Shown piece after piece: positions 10,019 to 22,699 of a stretch of DNA of 64,000 nt (within the stretch, counting starts at the first letter, position 1; every line of letters begins with the position of its first letter). Source of the DNA: Eucalyptus grandis (taxonomy: Eukaryota > Streptophyta > Magnoliopsida > Myrtales > Myrtaceae); assembly GCF_016545825.1 (NCBI RefSeq), contig NC_052616.1, positions 7,130,001 to 7,194,000 on the forward strand. Direction: 5' to 3'. The position numbers were made by a program, and so were the translations under genes. Below the pieces are notes generated by a model. That model was not told the origin of the DNA. It did no database searches and saw only the letters and a list, made by a program, of their open reading frames with translations.

Positions 10019-11234
10019 CTAAACAAGCAAAAACTGATCAGCGCATGCCAATGTGGCTGGAACATTTTGCTCTTGTGCATCAGCAACGCTCCTTTGTTGA
10101 TGGAGAGAAGTCGGACCCCACGTCTGGTTGTCCGGTGTGCAGTGTGGATGCGAGCATCGCATTTGTATCGTCTTCTGATGGATTAGCAAAAGGATTTGAA
10201 CCAAAGAGATAATCGGCGTCAACCACCGGATCTATATCCATATCCATCAAGCGATCAATCCATTCATCGTCATCATTGATGACTTGCTCTGCTGTCGTAG
10301 GAAGTAAATCTGCATATGCCCCTGCTGACATCTGAAGTTGTTCGGCATATGCTACGCTGCTGCTAAAGGCTTGGGAAGTGGCGGGTTGAGCTCCATCCAC
10401 TGTGGATGAGGACGCGATGGCAAAGTCACAGATGACGCTTGAGCGATCACCGGAGTCATTGAGTAGGCACATCCTCTTCGCTCGTCGATTCTCATCTTCA
10501 AATTGCACCGGTATGTCGGCCGAAATTACAATTTCCTTGTCTTTTAATTTCTTCTTGTCTCTATAAAATTTGATTTTGCACAGGACGTACTTGCACTGCT
10601 GCACCGAGTTAAGCCAAGCGATTAACAATTTCCAGCATGTAGAGTGTCAAAAGGAAAAAGAACGATACGGGAGGGTTAGATTATGGAAGGAGGACCAAGA
10701 ACCTTTCATTACCGCCCTACGCACAGGAACCATTATTCCTTGAAACAAACGGATCGTTGCTAATAGGCATTAAGCATCATTACATGAAAAATCGATGCCA
10801 ATATTCTACCATCAATGCGAGTCAAAGAATTATCAATAGACATGGAATGAAAACCTTACCCTCTCGTCGCACATTGAGAACTCGTACATGATCCAGCGCC
10901 CGCTCGTTGCACTCGAGCCACGTCCACCTTGAAACTTGAAGGACTTCTTGTAGCCAGCCAACTCACCAAGAATGTCGGGGATTCTCATCGCGTGCTGCTC
11001 TTTCCATGTCCCGGACCCGGCGGTCCTTAAAACCCTCGACTTGTTCTTTCTCAACGTGGTGAAAACGTAGAACGTCTGCTCCGAGGTGGTGTCGAAGATC
11101 CTCCAAGGCTCTTGGCTGTACAGGTCGCACTCTTCGATAAGACCGGGAGGCAATGGCGCGCCCGTTGCTTTCTGCTGGAGGTAGTGATCGAAAAGGTGCT
11201 CATCAGTTGGGCGAAACTTAACTAGCGGATTCAT
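10019..11234 (-). pseudogene. NAC-domain gene, copy 2 (C-terminal frameshift)
   Basis: Exon 1 is complement(10860..11234), 125 codons, almost the same as NAC1 (differences include FDHYL for FAHYL and QHAMR for QHTMR). The donor is GTAAGG; exon 2 is best started at 10598 after TGCAG. The reading frame runs through the E subdomain, the basic stretch and the acidic WIDRLMDMDID tail. Near 10140 two bases are missing compared with NAC1 (GTGTGCAGTGTGG against GTGTGCCGAGTGTGG). The frame then leaves the family C-terminus and ends at 10080 after about 20 unrelated residues; the original frame would have ended at 10019. The NAC domain is untouched, so a protein with an altered end could still be made. 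I call it a damaged gene rather than a certain null. Confidence 0.7.
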
Positions 11235-14159
11235 GTTGGCGATGATCTCTCTCGTTCTTCTTCTTTTTCTTCTTCTTCTTCTTAATCTCGTTCTTCTTCT
11301 TCTTCTTGTTCTCGATCTTGTTCTTCTGCTTCTTCGTACCGCCTTTCCTTTTTTTATCGTAAAAAAAAAAATTAAAGAGCTCTAGAAAAAGAAATACTAA
11401 AAAGTGGCAGGGCCGGGCTAGAGAGTAGAGACAGCCAAGCCCGGTCCCTTCTTCTTTTTCTTGCTTCTTCTCGCTTCTTCTTCTTCAAACCGTCTTTCCT
11501 TTCTTTATCAATAAGGAACCGAGAGAGAGAGAGATCATCGACCGCCTTTCCTTCTCCCCACCTGTGCTGGCTCAGCGCATTCCTTCTCTTTTCTTTCTGA
11601 GCGCAGCCACTCCCTCCTTCTCCTTTCCCTTCTCTTGGACGCTAGCTGAGGAACGGCATGAAGAAGAAAGGACGTACATCGGGATGAAAGACAGGGATAA
11701 CGGCAACAGGGCGAGCGATCACGCGAAATGCTCGGTCGGGGGCATTTTGTTAAATTAAGGATATTAAGTTGTGATAGCTATGCAGACATATAAAATCATG
11801 ATTTTTTTTTCTAAATTTCATTAGTGTCCGTAAACAAATTTTATGTCCAAAACACAAATTGAATGGTATTTTGAAAGGGCGGCCGCATTTTTCACATCCA
11901 CGCCTTTTTCCTAAAAAGATAAAATTGCCCCCAATCTTTCAATTGCTATTTAAAATTATGGAGGGACTCCTTTTTTTTCCTTATTTTTCCCTATCTATTT
12001 AGGATAATTACCATAATTAAGAATTTCATATATCTTTCTTTTAGCATATTAAAGAAAAGTGCATGCTTAGGTGTTTCTATAACATTTTACATGATTCATG
12101 TTACTAATAGTAAGGAAAAAGAAATTTTTAATATAGTATAAGAATGAAAAATCTCTTCTTCATCAATGATCTTATAACAAATTATCTACCCTTTTGTTCC
12201 TCTAACCTCAAGAGCTCATTTTCTTGGTGAAATTTTTATTTATTTAATTACTCTTAAATATATGTATCAAGTCTCTTTATTTATTTATAGGAAAAAAGAT
12301 ATTTTTTAATTATTATATTGGCAAGATACTTTAAATAGAGCATCGAAAACATTTGAGGAATATCTAGGTATACACTAAAATATCGTGCAGAATGAGGTAT
12401 CTTTATATATTTTTGGAAGTTGTTCATAGATGATATTAATTTTTGTCAATCCAAAATAATAAATTTTCACTAAAATTTTCAAAAAATCTTACTTATGCAG
12501 TGTTGGATTTCATTAAATTTTCCATAATTTTGATCGCCGACATAGAAAAGAATTGGATTTCTTGGAAATTTCTCTTTTCGACGAACAAATTCTTATTGAA
12601 ATTATATCAAACAATTAAAAAAAATAGTTCCATTAAGATACAAGGAAAATTTACAATAAAGAAAAGATAAATTTATGAAATTCTTAATTATGATAAGTAG
12701 ATCCTATGTAGATATTGAAATACAGAAAAAAGGGTAAGTAAATAAATTTGTAACCACCAAAACAAATTGCAATTGGAAGATTGACGGTAGTTTTGTCTCT
12801 TTAGTGTAAATGAGGGCGAATATAATTATTTAGGGGTGGAAATAGCGCCTAAAATTAAAGACGGAAGCTATATTACGTAAAAAATAAGAATACTACTTCT
12901 CTTCATATAAAGGTATATTTATATTAATCAATTTTCAACCTTGGGGTATGCATGCAATTTCTTGTTTCTTTTTCTCTTTTATTAGCCTCCGACGTTCTCC
13001 TTTTGGATACACACCAGGACACCGAACACATGCAATCCTATGCATTGTCCGTCTGCACTTATTTTTCCATTAAAGTTCCGTCTACTTTTTTCAAATTTTT
13101 GGTGTTTGAGGAGTGGAAAATTTGTGGTAAAAAAAAAAAATAGTTTCCGATCGATAGGCTGGGACGCACGTCCTCTGGCCCTTGTGTAGCTTCTCATCCT
13201 CACGTCCTCACACCCGCTCGTCCCCCTCGTGTCCTCTCTTTGTTATCTCCTCTTTCTTACACGCTCTCTTCTCTTCCTCTAGAGCTGCTCCTTTTTCCCA
13301 TCTTTGTCATGCAATTTCGGGCTTCTTTGTCTCGTCAAGCATCTCCAGAGCTACTCCTCCTCTGGTGCTGCCTCGCGCTTCTCTTACAAATAGCAGAGTA
13401 GAGAGGGTTCCCCGTTATTGTTTTCGCTTTCATTTTCTAACCCATGGAGACGCGATTCCGGAGGTAATTATTATAATTACCTCTCATTTCTATAAATCAA
13501 TCTCTTTGAGTTTAGTCTAATAGCAATATCTTGCCATTTGGTGCCATTAGCAGTTTTGGGTCTTCATACAATTGTTTGTTCGGATGATTTGTCCTGATAA
13601 ATATTGTGCGATTCTTTTGTTTTTTGAACATGAATCGTGGTCTCTTCGTTTCTTTTGTGTTTCTGGAGCAGCTTGTGTTGTCCCATGGTATCAATATATC
13701 TGCATTATTGATTACTCAGCTTTAAATTAGAGTGGAAGGATTACTATAGTTGAATGGGAAACTTTGCATATGCCGGTCAACATATATGTAGGAACTTGTC
13801 AAGATGTTTGACATTTGTTGGCCTTCATCGCCTAGAGAAAACCATTTGGAGTACCATGCTAGTGATTATCAATGAGCTTCATAATATTTACTATATTTAC
13901 TATAGTACTTGATTTTAGGATAACATCCTTCTAAACCTAGGATGAAGTTTGATTTATTTGAAGTATATTGTCTCCAACGGGTTTCAATGAAGAAGACACC
14001 TACTTATTTTGTTCACGTAGAAATAAAATTGAGTGGATTCATGAGCATTTGCATAACTAATGTATGTATTATTGAATAGCATCTTGTGCTGTGTCAAGTG
14101 GTTTTGGCTCTCTAGTATTGCCCTTCTAGGATTGCACGCATTTTTCGTGTTTCGTGATC
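11235..14159. other. NAC2 upstream region, AT-rich spacer and Harbinger leader (unit 2)
   Basis: No gene. In order: short TTC tracts (about 11255-11315) and C/T-rich NAC upstream sequence to about 11750; the AT-rich spacer to about 12890; the C/T-rich leader (about 13180-13420) with the donor-like GGAGGTAATT near 13460; and the AT-rich text before the transposase. Only one leader copy is present here, unlike units 1 and 3. A reading frame at 13182-13520 falls on the C/T-rich leader and differs in frame between units. Confidence 0.6.
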
Positions 14160-15860
14160 AATGTGGTCCAATATAGATGGATCATGACAAAATCCAAGTG
14201 GCGATAATGGTTGTGGCTGCAGTATTTATTAGGGTTGTGCATGATCCGGGCGGGTGGTTCTCGACCTAGAACCGGAAGCGCTGCTAAGGACTGGTTTTGA
14301 AATATTGGAACCAGGATCCACCCGGGAACCCGATCTTCTTGCGAAACAATTTAGTTTTCAACATGGAACGGTCGGGTCTATGAGTTGGGAAGGAGGGGAG
14401 GAGGTCTATGGTCGGGTTTTCAACATAGAACGGTTGTGAAACAATTTTCCGTGGCTGTGGCAGGTGGCGGCCGACGTGAGGGGGCAAATAGTAGTGGCGG
14501 CGTTGACGCTCGGGGAGGAATCGAAATGGCGATAGGATTAGGAGGAACCGAGGAAGAGACAAAGAGAGAGAGAACCGAAGACGAAGGGAGTGAGGAGATG
14601 AGTTCTAATATAGGATTTCTTTTAGTAATTTTTTTTTAATATTAAAAAGGTCCCGGTCCGGTCCGGGTGGCGGATCCGCCTATGGAACCGGGAATCGGAC
14701 CGGTAGCCACCGATTCTGAAAAATTGGAACCGGGAACCAGACCGGTTCCCTCAAGAACCGCTGGTTCCGGGGGGTTCCAGTTCGGTTCCGGGCGGTCCGG
14801 GCGGTTCCCGGGTATTTTGCAGACCCCTAGTATTTATGACATTTATCACACTAGTTACGAATGATTATAATCTTTTTGAGAACCACATATTGAGAGAGGT
14901 TCATGTGAATCGAGATTACGAGAGAGTTGTGCATAAATTGTGTGTTATACAATGATGATACTTATTGTATAAATCCAACATGGATGCAATGGAGTGCTTT
15001 TTTAGACCTTTGCAAGGTGCTCAGTGCAAGTAACTTGTGTTCCACAGCCATATCATAGGTCAATAGAATCCGTACATAGATATTTCAAAATTGTCTTTCA
15101 AGTGATTTTGAAATCATACAAATATGTGGTAAAAGAATAGACCAATTCCATTTCTCTTGAGGTAAGTAATGATTGAAGGTTTTAATGGTTGAAGGTTTTA
15201 TCCATATTTTAAGATATGGAATTTGGAAAAAAGAAGAAGTCTTTATACATTGCTTGAGAAGTTTCATTAGTATTTGGTTGATAACTATATTTCAGAGCAA
15301 TAGATGGAACTCATGTGCATGCATCAATTCCTCTTGAAATTCAAGAAAGATTTTGTGGTAAGAAGAAACACAAAATGTATTGGTTGCTATTACATTTGAC
15401 TTGAGATTTTCTTATGTGTTGGCTAGTTGAGAAGGCACTCCACATGATTCAAGTTTTTTTTTAATGTAATTTCAAAGCCGGATGGATTGAATACTCCTAG
15501 AGATAAGGAAATTAAATTTATACTCAATTTTTGGATTGAGCTTAGTATCTTAAGAATAAATTTTTTTATAACTTGTTGGAAAATATTATTTTGCCGATGT
15601 TGGCATAATGCAAAATGGCATCATCTCTCTCTATTGTGGCGTTAGATACCATTTGAAGGAGTTCAGTGATCGCTCACCTGAAAATAAGAATGAACTATTC
15701 AATCTGTGCCATTCATCTCGACAACTACTATCGAAGAGGATTTGGAGTCTTGAAGAAACATTTTCGATTGAATATTTTTGGTCATTTAGAACACAAGTCG
15801 ATGTCATCTTAGCTTGTTATATCATTCAAAATTGTATTATAGCCCAATGACTCTATCATG
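14160..15860 (+). pseudogene. PIF/Harbinger transposase relic of unit 2
   Basis: Same layout as unit 1: N-terminal pieces, hAT MITE at 14230-14829, then AIDGTHVHA after TTTCAG near 15295, YCGVRYHLKEF near 15640, and a disrupted TIERGFG region near 15720-15750 where a base is missing. The end keeps FRTQVDVILACYIIQN, the family's C-terminal signature, in one open frame (about 15780-15835), a stretch lost to frame changes elsewhere. Non-functional because of many stops. Confidence 0.72.
14230..14829. mobile_element. Non-autonomous hAT element (MITE), unit 2
   Basis: The left end is TAGGGTTGTGCA and the right end TGCAGACCCCTA. A perfect 8-bp target duplication GTATTTAT lies on both sides (14222-14229 and 14830-14837). 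Same insertion point as in units 1 and 3, so one insertion was copied with the unit. Confidence 0.88.
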
Positions 15861-15958
15861 GAAGAGATGAATAAACAAATGAAATCATAAAGAAAAAAAA
15901 AATCCAAGAATCCAACTTTCTCAAAGAGAGAAAAAAGAGGAAAATAAGATATGGATAT

Positions 15959-18425
15959 TGTTGACACCTAGTTTTTATCTTTCAAATACTATAAAAAAAA
16001 ATCGAAAAAATCAATCAAAATCAAAATCAAAATCAAATAAAAAAAATCAAAATCAAAAAATTTTAGCTATTAATTTCTTTAAAAAAAAAAAAAAAAAAGA
16101 GTAGTGAGGTGCAGGTCGGGCCGGATCCGGCCTTGGCTCGACCTGGCCCTTTTTTCCTTTTATTTTTTCTTGCGTGAGCCTAAGCCCAACCCTCCCATTA
16201 CTTTTTCTTTTTCTTTTCTTCCCCTTCGCACAGCCCAACTCTCTTTTTCCCTGCGGCCCGGCCCACCTCGTTGTCTTCTCCCTCGGCCGCTTGCTGCACG
16301 GGGAATCGCGAAGCAGTGTAGCCCCGTTCGCATGGGGAAATGGCGAAGCCGAGCGAGGGGCAGAGGCGGAGGAGACAGCATCATCTCGCGGCAGGTCGGC
16401 GGGTTGGGAGCGATTTGGACGCACGCGGAGCTGATTCGCGCGCACGCGAAGAAGCGAGGGGGATCCGCACCACAAAGGGAAAAAAACAGGAGAAAAACGG
16501 GGGATGGAGAGAGAGTAGGGGACCAGAGCAAAAAAAAAACCAGAGAAAGAAAAACGAGAGGGAAACACGGGGAGGAGGAGTCGTGGTGGCAGCCCTCGCC
16601 GCGCCACCGCTACCCCTTGCAACGCCCTGCGGCAGCCCGGCTGCGACGCGCCCGCTGCCCTTCGGCGTCGACCCCATAGTACCCAACGCTGCAGCTCCGA
16701 CACCAAGCGAGCGAAGAGAATCGGAGGGAGAGGCACAAACGGAGCGAGAGAGGAGAGCGAGCTCGGGCGGAAGAAGACTCGCCATCGCCGTTCGTGCCGT
16801 TCTTGCCGCCACCACCGCTGCTGGCCGGAACACCGACCCCAGAGCCCTCTTGCCGCGATCCCGTCCGTGCCGTTGTCGCTGCCCAGGGGAGCGCGACGGC
16901 TGCTGCGGCTCGGCCTTAACCCGACGCCGTCAAACCGAGTCGCGCCCCCTTGCGACGCCATCCCGAACCGGCACCGCCGACCCCTGCGCTCGTTGCTTTC
17001 GCCGGACCCGCGCCGACTGTGACTCGCCGTGCTCGCACTGAGAACCGCGAGGACCGCCGCGTCTCCGCCCCTACTCCGCTGCGCCTCCACCTACGAGAAT
17101 CCCGAGCCCCGCAGTAGCTCGCCATCGCCACCCGCGTCTCCATTTGTCACTCGCCGCGTCGCCGCCGCCGTCAAGTCCGTCGTTGCCGTCATCGGCGCCG
17201 CCAAGGAGCCGTAGGGCTTCGGCCACGAACCGGGTTGCACGGATCGGGCGCGGGTCGCGAAACAGTAGGTTTTTTTTTTTTAAACAATTTTGGGTTTGTT
17301 TTGGGCTTGGTTTGTTTTTGCTTGCGGGCTTAAGGATTTAAGAGATTGTGGGTTTAGGGAGTTGTGGGCTTCATTTTTAAAATAAAAAGATTCGACTAGA
17401 TTAGGCCGGTTAGGCCCAATCCGGGCGAAGAAAGGCCCGACCAAGGCTAGTTGGGCGGTTCGGCCGTCCCCCCCCATTTGGACCGAACCGGGACCGGACC
17501 CGATCGGCGTTGCCCGGGTCGGGTCGAACCGAACCCGACCCGGTTCACCTTTTAAAATAAAATTTAATTTAAAATTTTAAAAATATTTTCTTTAAAAAAT
17601 TAAAAAAATTAATTAATTAAAAAAAAAGTAAATTTTTTTTTAAAAAAAAATCTAAAACAATTTCGAAAATCCAAAAAATATATTTAAAAATTAGAAATTA
17701 GTTATTTTCTTAAAAAAATTTAAAAAAATTAAAAAAATTGAAAATTTAAAACAATTTCGAAAATCCAAAAAATATTTAAAAATTAGAAATTAGTTATTAT
17801 TATTATTATTTTTTTAAAGTTTTTTTAAAAAAAAATTAATTAATTAAAAAAATTAAAAATTTCGAAAATCCAAAAATGATGGGGTTTGATTAGGACTTGC
17901 CATGTATTGCCATTTTAGCGTAATTAGACCTTCATGTGCTCGTGTTTCGATTATGTTGCATGTTTAATTTGCATATCTAATTATGTTTGATTGCACGTGT
18001 TTAATTTTATGGCAATTAGGATCTTGATAGTTATGATTATTACTTTAATGATTGCGCACCCGCATGATCACCTCGTATGTTAGTGGATAAGTATAAAATT
18101 AATCCAAACTGCATGTCAAAAATCATTTTGTTAAAATGAACAAGATTAGGTACCGAAAGGGCACTAATTGATTAATTAGTGTAATCAAGTCCCGAACCTA
18201 GATTCTCAGTTGCGTAGGAAGTGAGGTATACTCCCATACCTCACTTGGTTTTATAGACCCCTGATAGGCTAGTGGCGACTCCTTTTGTGCAAAATTTCTA
18301 AAGAATATACCAATGTAACGCGGGGTATGGGCTTGGGAAAGCCCGCGCCTGATCATGGGCCTTAGCCCTATCATTTAGGCAATACCCCTAAACCTGTTCC
18401 CTTCCCCCGAGGGTAGGTCACGACA
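15959..18425. mobile_element. Solo LTR (probable Ty3/Gypsy), 2.47 kb
   Basis: Starts TGTTGACACC, ends GGTCACGACA (TG...CA) and is flanked by a perfect 5-bp duplication GATAT (15954-15958 and 18426-18430). The uninterrupted site ATGGATATAAAAAGG is readable in the other units. There is no primer site, coding region or second LTR, so this is a solo LTR left by LTR-LTR recombination. A GC-rich, CpG-rich core (about 16100-17270) sits between AT-rich flanks; a repeated word (TTTCGAAAATCCAAAAAATA) recurs at about 17661-17680 and 17754-17775. The length and the GGCGACTCC word near 18274 recall large plant Gypsy LTRs, but the family is inferred. Long reading frames in the GC-rich core on both strands are composition effects. 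Confidence 0.85.
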
Positions 18426-19543
18426 GATATAAAAAGGGGTAGGATTGTGCACGCGATGTGGATTAGTTACTAAGAGGTTGAAGAAGCCAATATTTTTTCT
18501 TTCTGTTTCTTTTGTGCGTTTCATTTAGAACATGTGTGGTTTTTATTCCTTTAGTAATAATCATCTTTCAAAATTAGTACTAGTCCTATTCATTATATGT
18601 TTTCTTACTCAACTGTTTAAGTTCTCGCTTAATTATAGTGATGGGTGAGATGGTCAACCAATCTAGGTGATCTAAACCTATGTAACGTATTCTATTTGAA
18701 ATTCTTGCTAATGAATTAACCAAAGGTATCAAGCCCTTGAAACATTCAAACTCTTTTCAATTGCTCGAGTTGTCGATACAATAAAAGAGATATTTGGTAT
18801 TCATTTTACAAAAAAGTAAAGACTCGGAAAAATATTTTTCGAATGATGATTGGTTATGTCGCTTAGAAAAACTAGGTAACGGAAAATAGTTTCATGATTG
18901 ATGATGATTTATACCTAACTATTCTGGTAGTTGATAAAAATATTTTTTTATTTGTTATTCTTGTAGGCAATACAAACAATTATTTTTAGAAAAATATTTT
19001 CCAAACCTTTAGTTTTGTGTATATAAAAATTAACCTTAAATTTTTCTTAATTTTGACAAATGTACGCATCCCATCGATTAGTCGAGTAAAAATACTATAG
19101 TGTCAAAGATTCATCACACTAGGAGGGATTAGGTGGTTATATATAAACTTTTTTATTTTATTTTAAATTTTGATATAAATACTATCAATTAGCCGTGGAA
19201 AGTTTCTGTTTCATGATTATTTGTATGAGAAATATGTTATACCGGCGGAATACCTTACATACATTCTCTTATGAACTAATGTTGCATGAAACTAGCTATC
19301 AACTTTTTTGTTTTTTTTTTTTATTTTGGCCAAGTAGGAGAGTTATCAACTCGACTTCTCGAATATACTTGCTTTTGATCTGTGGCATGTTATTTTTAAA
19401 AAGTCTTTTGTCCCTAGCTGTATAAAATATTTTATTTGATACATAACAAAAGCAGCAACAGTATTTACATGGTTTGAATGAGCATAAAAGAAGAGCACGC
19501 GTATGGTTCAAGTCTTTTAAAAACTAGAACTGCAAAAAATGCT
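18426..19543. other. AT-rich intergenic spacer before NAC3
   Basis: Same spacer as 176-1433, continuing after the solo LTR. No gene seen. Confidence 0.65.
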
Positions 19544-20757
19544 CTAAACAAGCAAAAACTGATCAGCGCATGCCAATGTGGCTGGAACATTTTGCTCTTG
19601 TGCATCAGCAACGCTCCTTTGTTGATGGAGAGAAGTCGGACCCCACGTCTGGTTGTCCGGTGTGCCGAGTGTGGATGCGAGCATCGCATTTGTATCGTCT
19701 TCTGATGGATTAGCAAAAGGATTTGAACCAAAGAGATAATCGGCGTCAACCGCCGGATCTATATCCATATCCATCAAGCGATCAATCCATTCATCGTCAT
19801 CATTGACTTGCTCTGCTGTCGTAGGAAGTAAATCTGCATATGCCCCTGCTGACATCTGAAGTTGTTCGGCATATGCTACGCTGCTGCTAAAGGCTTGGGA
19901 AGTGGCGGGTTGAGCTCCATCCACTGTGGATGAGGACGCGATGGCAAAGTCACAGATGACGCTTGAGCGATCACGGAGTCATTGAGTAGGCACATCCTCT
20001 TCGCTCGTCGATTCTCATCTTCAAATTGCACCGGTATGTCGGCCGAAATTACAATTTCCTTGTCTTTTAATTTCTTCTTGTCTCTATAAAATTTGATTTT
20101 GCATAGGACGTACTTGCACTGCTGCACCGAGTTAAGCCAAGCGATTAACAATTTCCAGCATGTAGAGTGTCAAAAGGAAAAAGAACGATACGGGAGGGTT
20201 AGATTATGGAAGGAGGACCAAGAACCTTTCATTACCGCCCTACGCACAGGAACCATTATTCCTTGAAACAAACGGATCGTTGCTAATAGGCATTAAGCAT
20301 CATTACATGAAAAATCGATGCCAATATTCTACCATCAATGCGAGTCAAAGAATTATCAATAGACATGGAATGAAAACCTTACCCTCTCGTCGCACATTGA
20401 GAACTCGTACATGATCCAGCGCCCGCTCGTTGCACTCGAGCCACGTCCACCTTGAAACTTGAAGGACTTCTTGTAGCCAGCCAACTCACCAAGAATGTCG
20501 GGGATTCTCATCGCGTGCTGCTCTTTCCATGTCCCGGACCCGGCGGTCCTTAAAACCCTCGACTTGTTCTTTCTCAACGTGGTGAAAACGTAGAACGTCT
20601 GCTCCGAGGTGGTGTCGAAGATCCTCCAAGGCTCTTGGCTGTACAGGTCGCACTCTTCGATGAGACCGGGAGGCAATGGCGCGCCCGTTGCTTTCTGCTG
20701 GAGGTAGTGATCGAAAAGGTGCTCATCAGTTGGGCGAAACTTAACTAGCGGATTCAT
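19544..20757 (-). pseudogene. NAC-domain gene, copy 3 (frameshift in exon 2)
   Basis: Exon 1 is complement(20383..20757), 125 codons, with the same NAC segments as NAC2 and a GTAAGG donor. In exon 2 one base is missing near 19974 (GATCACGGAG where NAC2 has GATCACCGGAG), shortly after RRAKRMCLLND. The frame shifts and stops at about 19876, before the acidic tail. The tail itself (from DGAQPATSQAF to the original stop at 19544) is still open in the old frame, with one codon lost (VNDDDE instead of VINDDDE). A protein made here would have the DNA-binding half but no activation-like tail. Confidence 0.75.
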
Positions 20758-22665
20758 GTTGGCGATGATCTCTCTCGTTCTTCTTCTTCTTCTTCTTCTT
20801 CTTCTTCTTCTCCTTCTTCTTCTTGATCTCCTTCTTCTTCTTCTTCTTGTTCTCGATCTTGTTCTTCTGCTTCTTCGTACCGCCTTTCCTTTTTTTATCG
20901 TAAAAAAATTAAAAGAGCTCTAGAAAAAGAAATACTAAAAAGTGGCAGGGCCGGGCTAGAGAGTAGAGACAGCCAAGCCCGGTCCCTTCTTCTTTTTCTT
21001 GCTTCTTCTCGCTTCTTCTTCTTCAAACCGTCTTTCCTTTCTTTATCAATAAGGAACCGAGAGAGAGAGAGATCATCGACCGCCTTTCCTTCTCCGCACC
21101 TGTGCTGTCTCAGCGCATTCCTTCTCTTTTCTTTCTGAGCGCAGCCACTCCCTCCTTCTCCTTTCCCTTCTCTTGGACGCTAGCTGAGGAACGGCATGAA
21201 GAAGAAAGCACGTACATCGGGATGAAAGACAAGGATAACGACAACGGGGCGAGCGATCACGCGAAATGCTCGGTCGGGGGCATTTTGTTAAATTAAGGAT
21301 ATTAAGTTGTGATAGCTATGCAGACATATAAAATCATGATTTTTTTTTTTAAATTTCATTAGTGTCCGTAAACAAATTTTATGTCCAAAACACAAATTGA
21401 ATGGTATTTTGAAAGGGCGGCCCCATTTTCACATCCACGCCTTTTTCCTAAAAGATAAAATTGCCCCCAATCTTTCAATTGCTATTTAAAATTATGGAGG
21501 GACTCCTTTTTTTTTCCTTATTTTTCCCTATCTATTTAGGATAATTACCATAATTAAGAATTTCATATATCTTTCTTTTAGCATATTAAAGAAAAGTGCA
21601 TGCTTAGGTGTTTCTATAACATTTTACATGATTCATGTTACTAATAGTAAGGAAAAAAGAAATTTTTTAATATAGTATAAGAATGAAAAATCTGTTCTTG
21701 ATCGATGATCTTATAACAAATTATCTACCATTTTTTTCCTCTAATCTCAATAGCTCATTTTCTTGGTGAAATTTTTATTAATTTAATTAGTCTTAAATAT
21801 ATGTATCGAGTCTCTTTATTTATTTATAGGAAAAAAAAGATAATTATTTTGATTATTATATTGGCAAGATACTTTAAATAGAGCATCGAAAACATTAGAG
21901 GAATATCTAGGTATACACTAAAAATATCGTGCAGAATGAGGTATGTTTATATATTTTTTGGAAGTTGTTCATAGATGATATTAATTTTTATCAATCCAAA
22001 ATAATAAATTTTCACTAAAATTTTCAAAAAAATTCTTACTTATGCAATGTTGGATTTAATTAAATTTTCCATAATTTTGATCACCAACATAGAAAAGAAT
22101 TAGATTTCTTGGAAATTTCTATTTTTGAAGAACAAATTTTTATTGAAATTATATCAAACAATTAAAAAAATATAGTTCCATTAAGAGACAAGGAAAATTT
22201 ACAATAAAGAAAATATAAATTTATGAAATTCTTAATTATGATAAGTCGATCCTCTATAAATATCGAAATACAAAAAAGGAAGAAAGAAAGGTAAGTAAAT
22301 AAATTTGTAACCACCAAGAGAAATTGCAATTGGAAGATTGACGGTAGTTTTGTCTCTTTAGTGTATATGAGGGTGAATATAATTATTTAGGGGGTGGAAA
22401 TAGCACCTAAAATTAAAGACGGAGGCTATATTACGTAAAAAATAAGAATACTACTTCTCTTCATATAAAGGTATATTTATATCAATCAATTTTCAGCCTT
22501 GGGGTATGCATGCAATTTCTTGATTCTTTTTCTCTTTTATTAGCCTCGGACGTTCTCCTTCTGGATACACACCCGGACACCGAACACATGCAATCCTATG
22601 CATCGTCCGTCTGCACGTATTTTTCCATTAAAGTTCCGTCTACTTTTTTCAAATTTTTTGGTGTT
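20758..22665. other. NAC3 upstream region and AT-rich spacer, up to LINE-1
   Basis: TTC-rich tracts (about 20779-20870), C/T-rich NAC upstream text to about 21290, then the AT-rich spacer. The host sequence breaks at GGTGTT (22665), where LINE-1 begins. No gene seen. Confidence 0.6.
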
Positions 22666-22699
22666 CTTTTTTTTTTTGATCGGAAACTTACCTTGACAT

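Noticed and set aside
14640..14830. Repeated GGAACCGG-like words resembling a direct-repeat array
   Set aside because: No regular spacer or repeat length; it is the interior of a hAT MITE. No CRISPR array exists in this plant sequence.
16053..17341. Long reading frames on both strands (up to 345 codons) in a GC-rich block
   Set aside because: They lie inside the solo LTR, overlap each other on opposite strands, are Arg/Ser/Pro-rich and contain no domain. GC-rich DNA has few stops.
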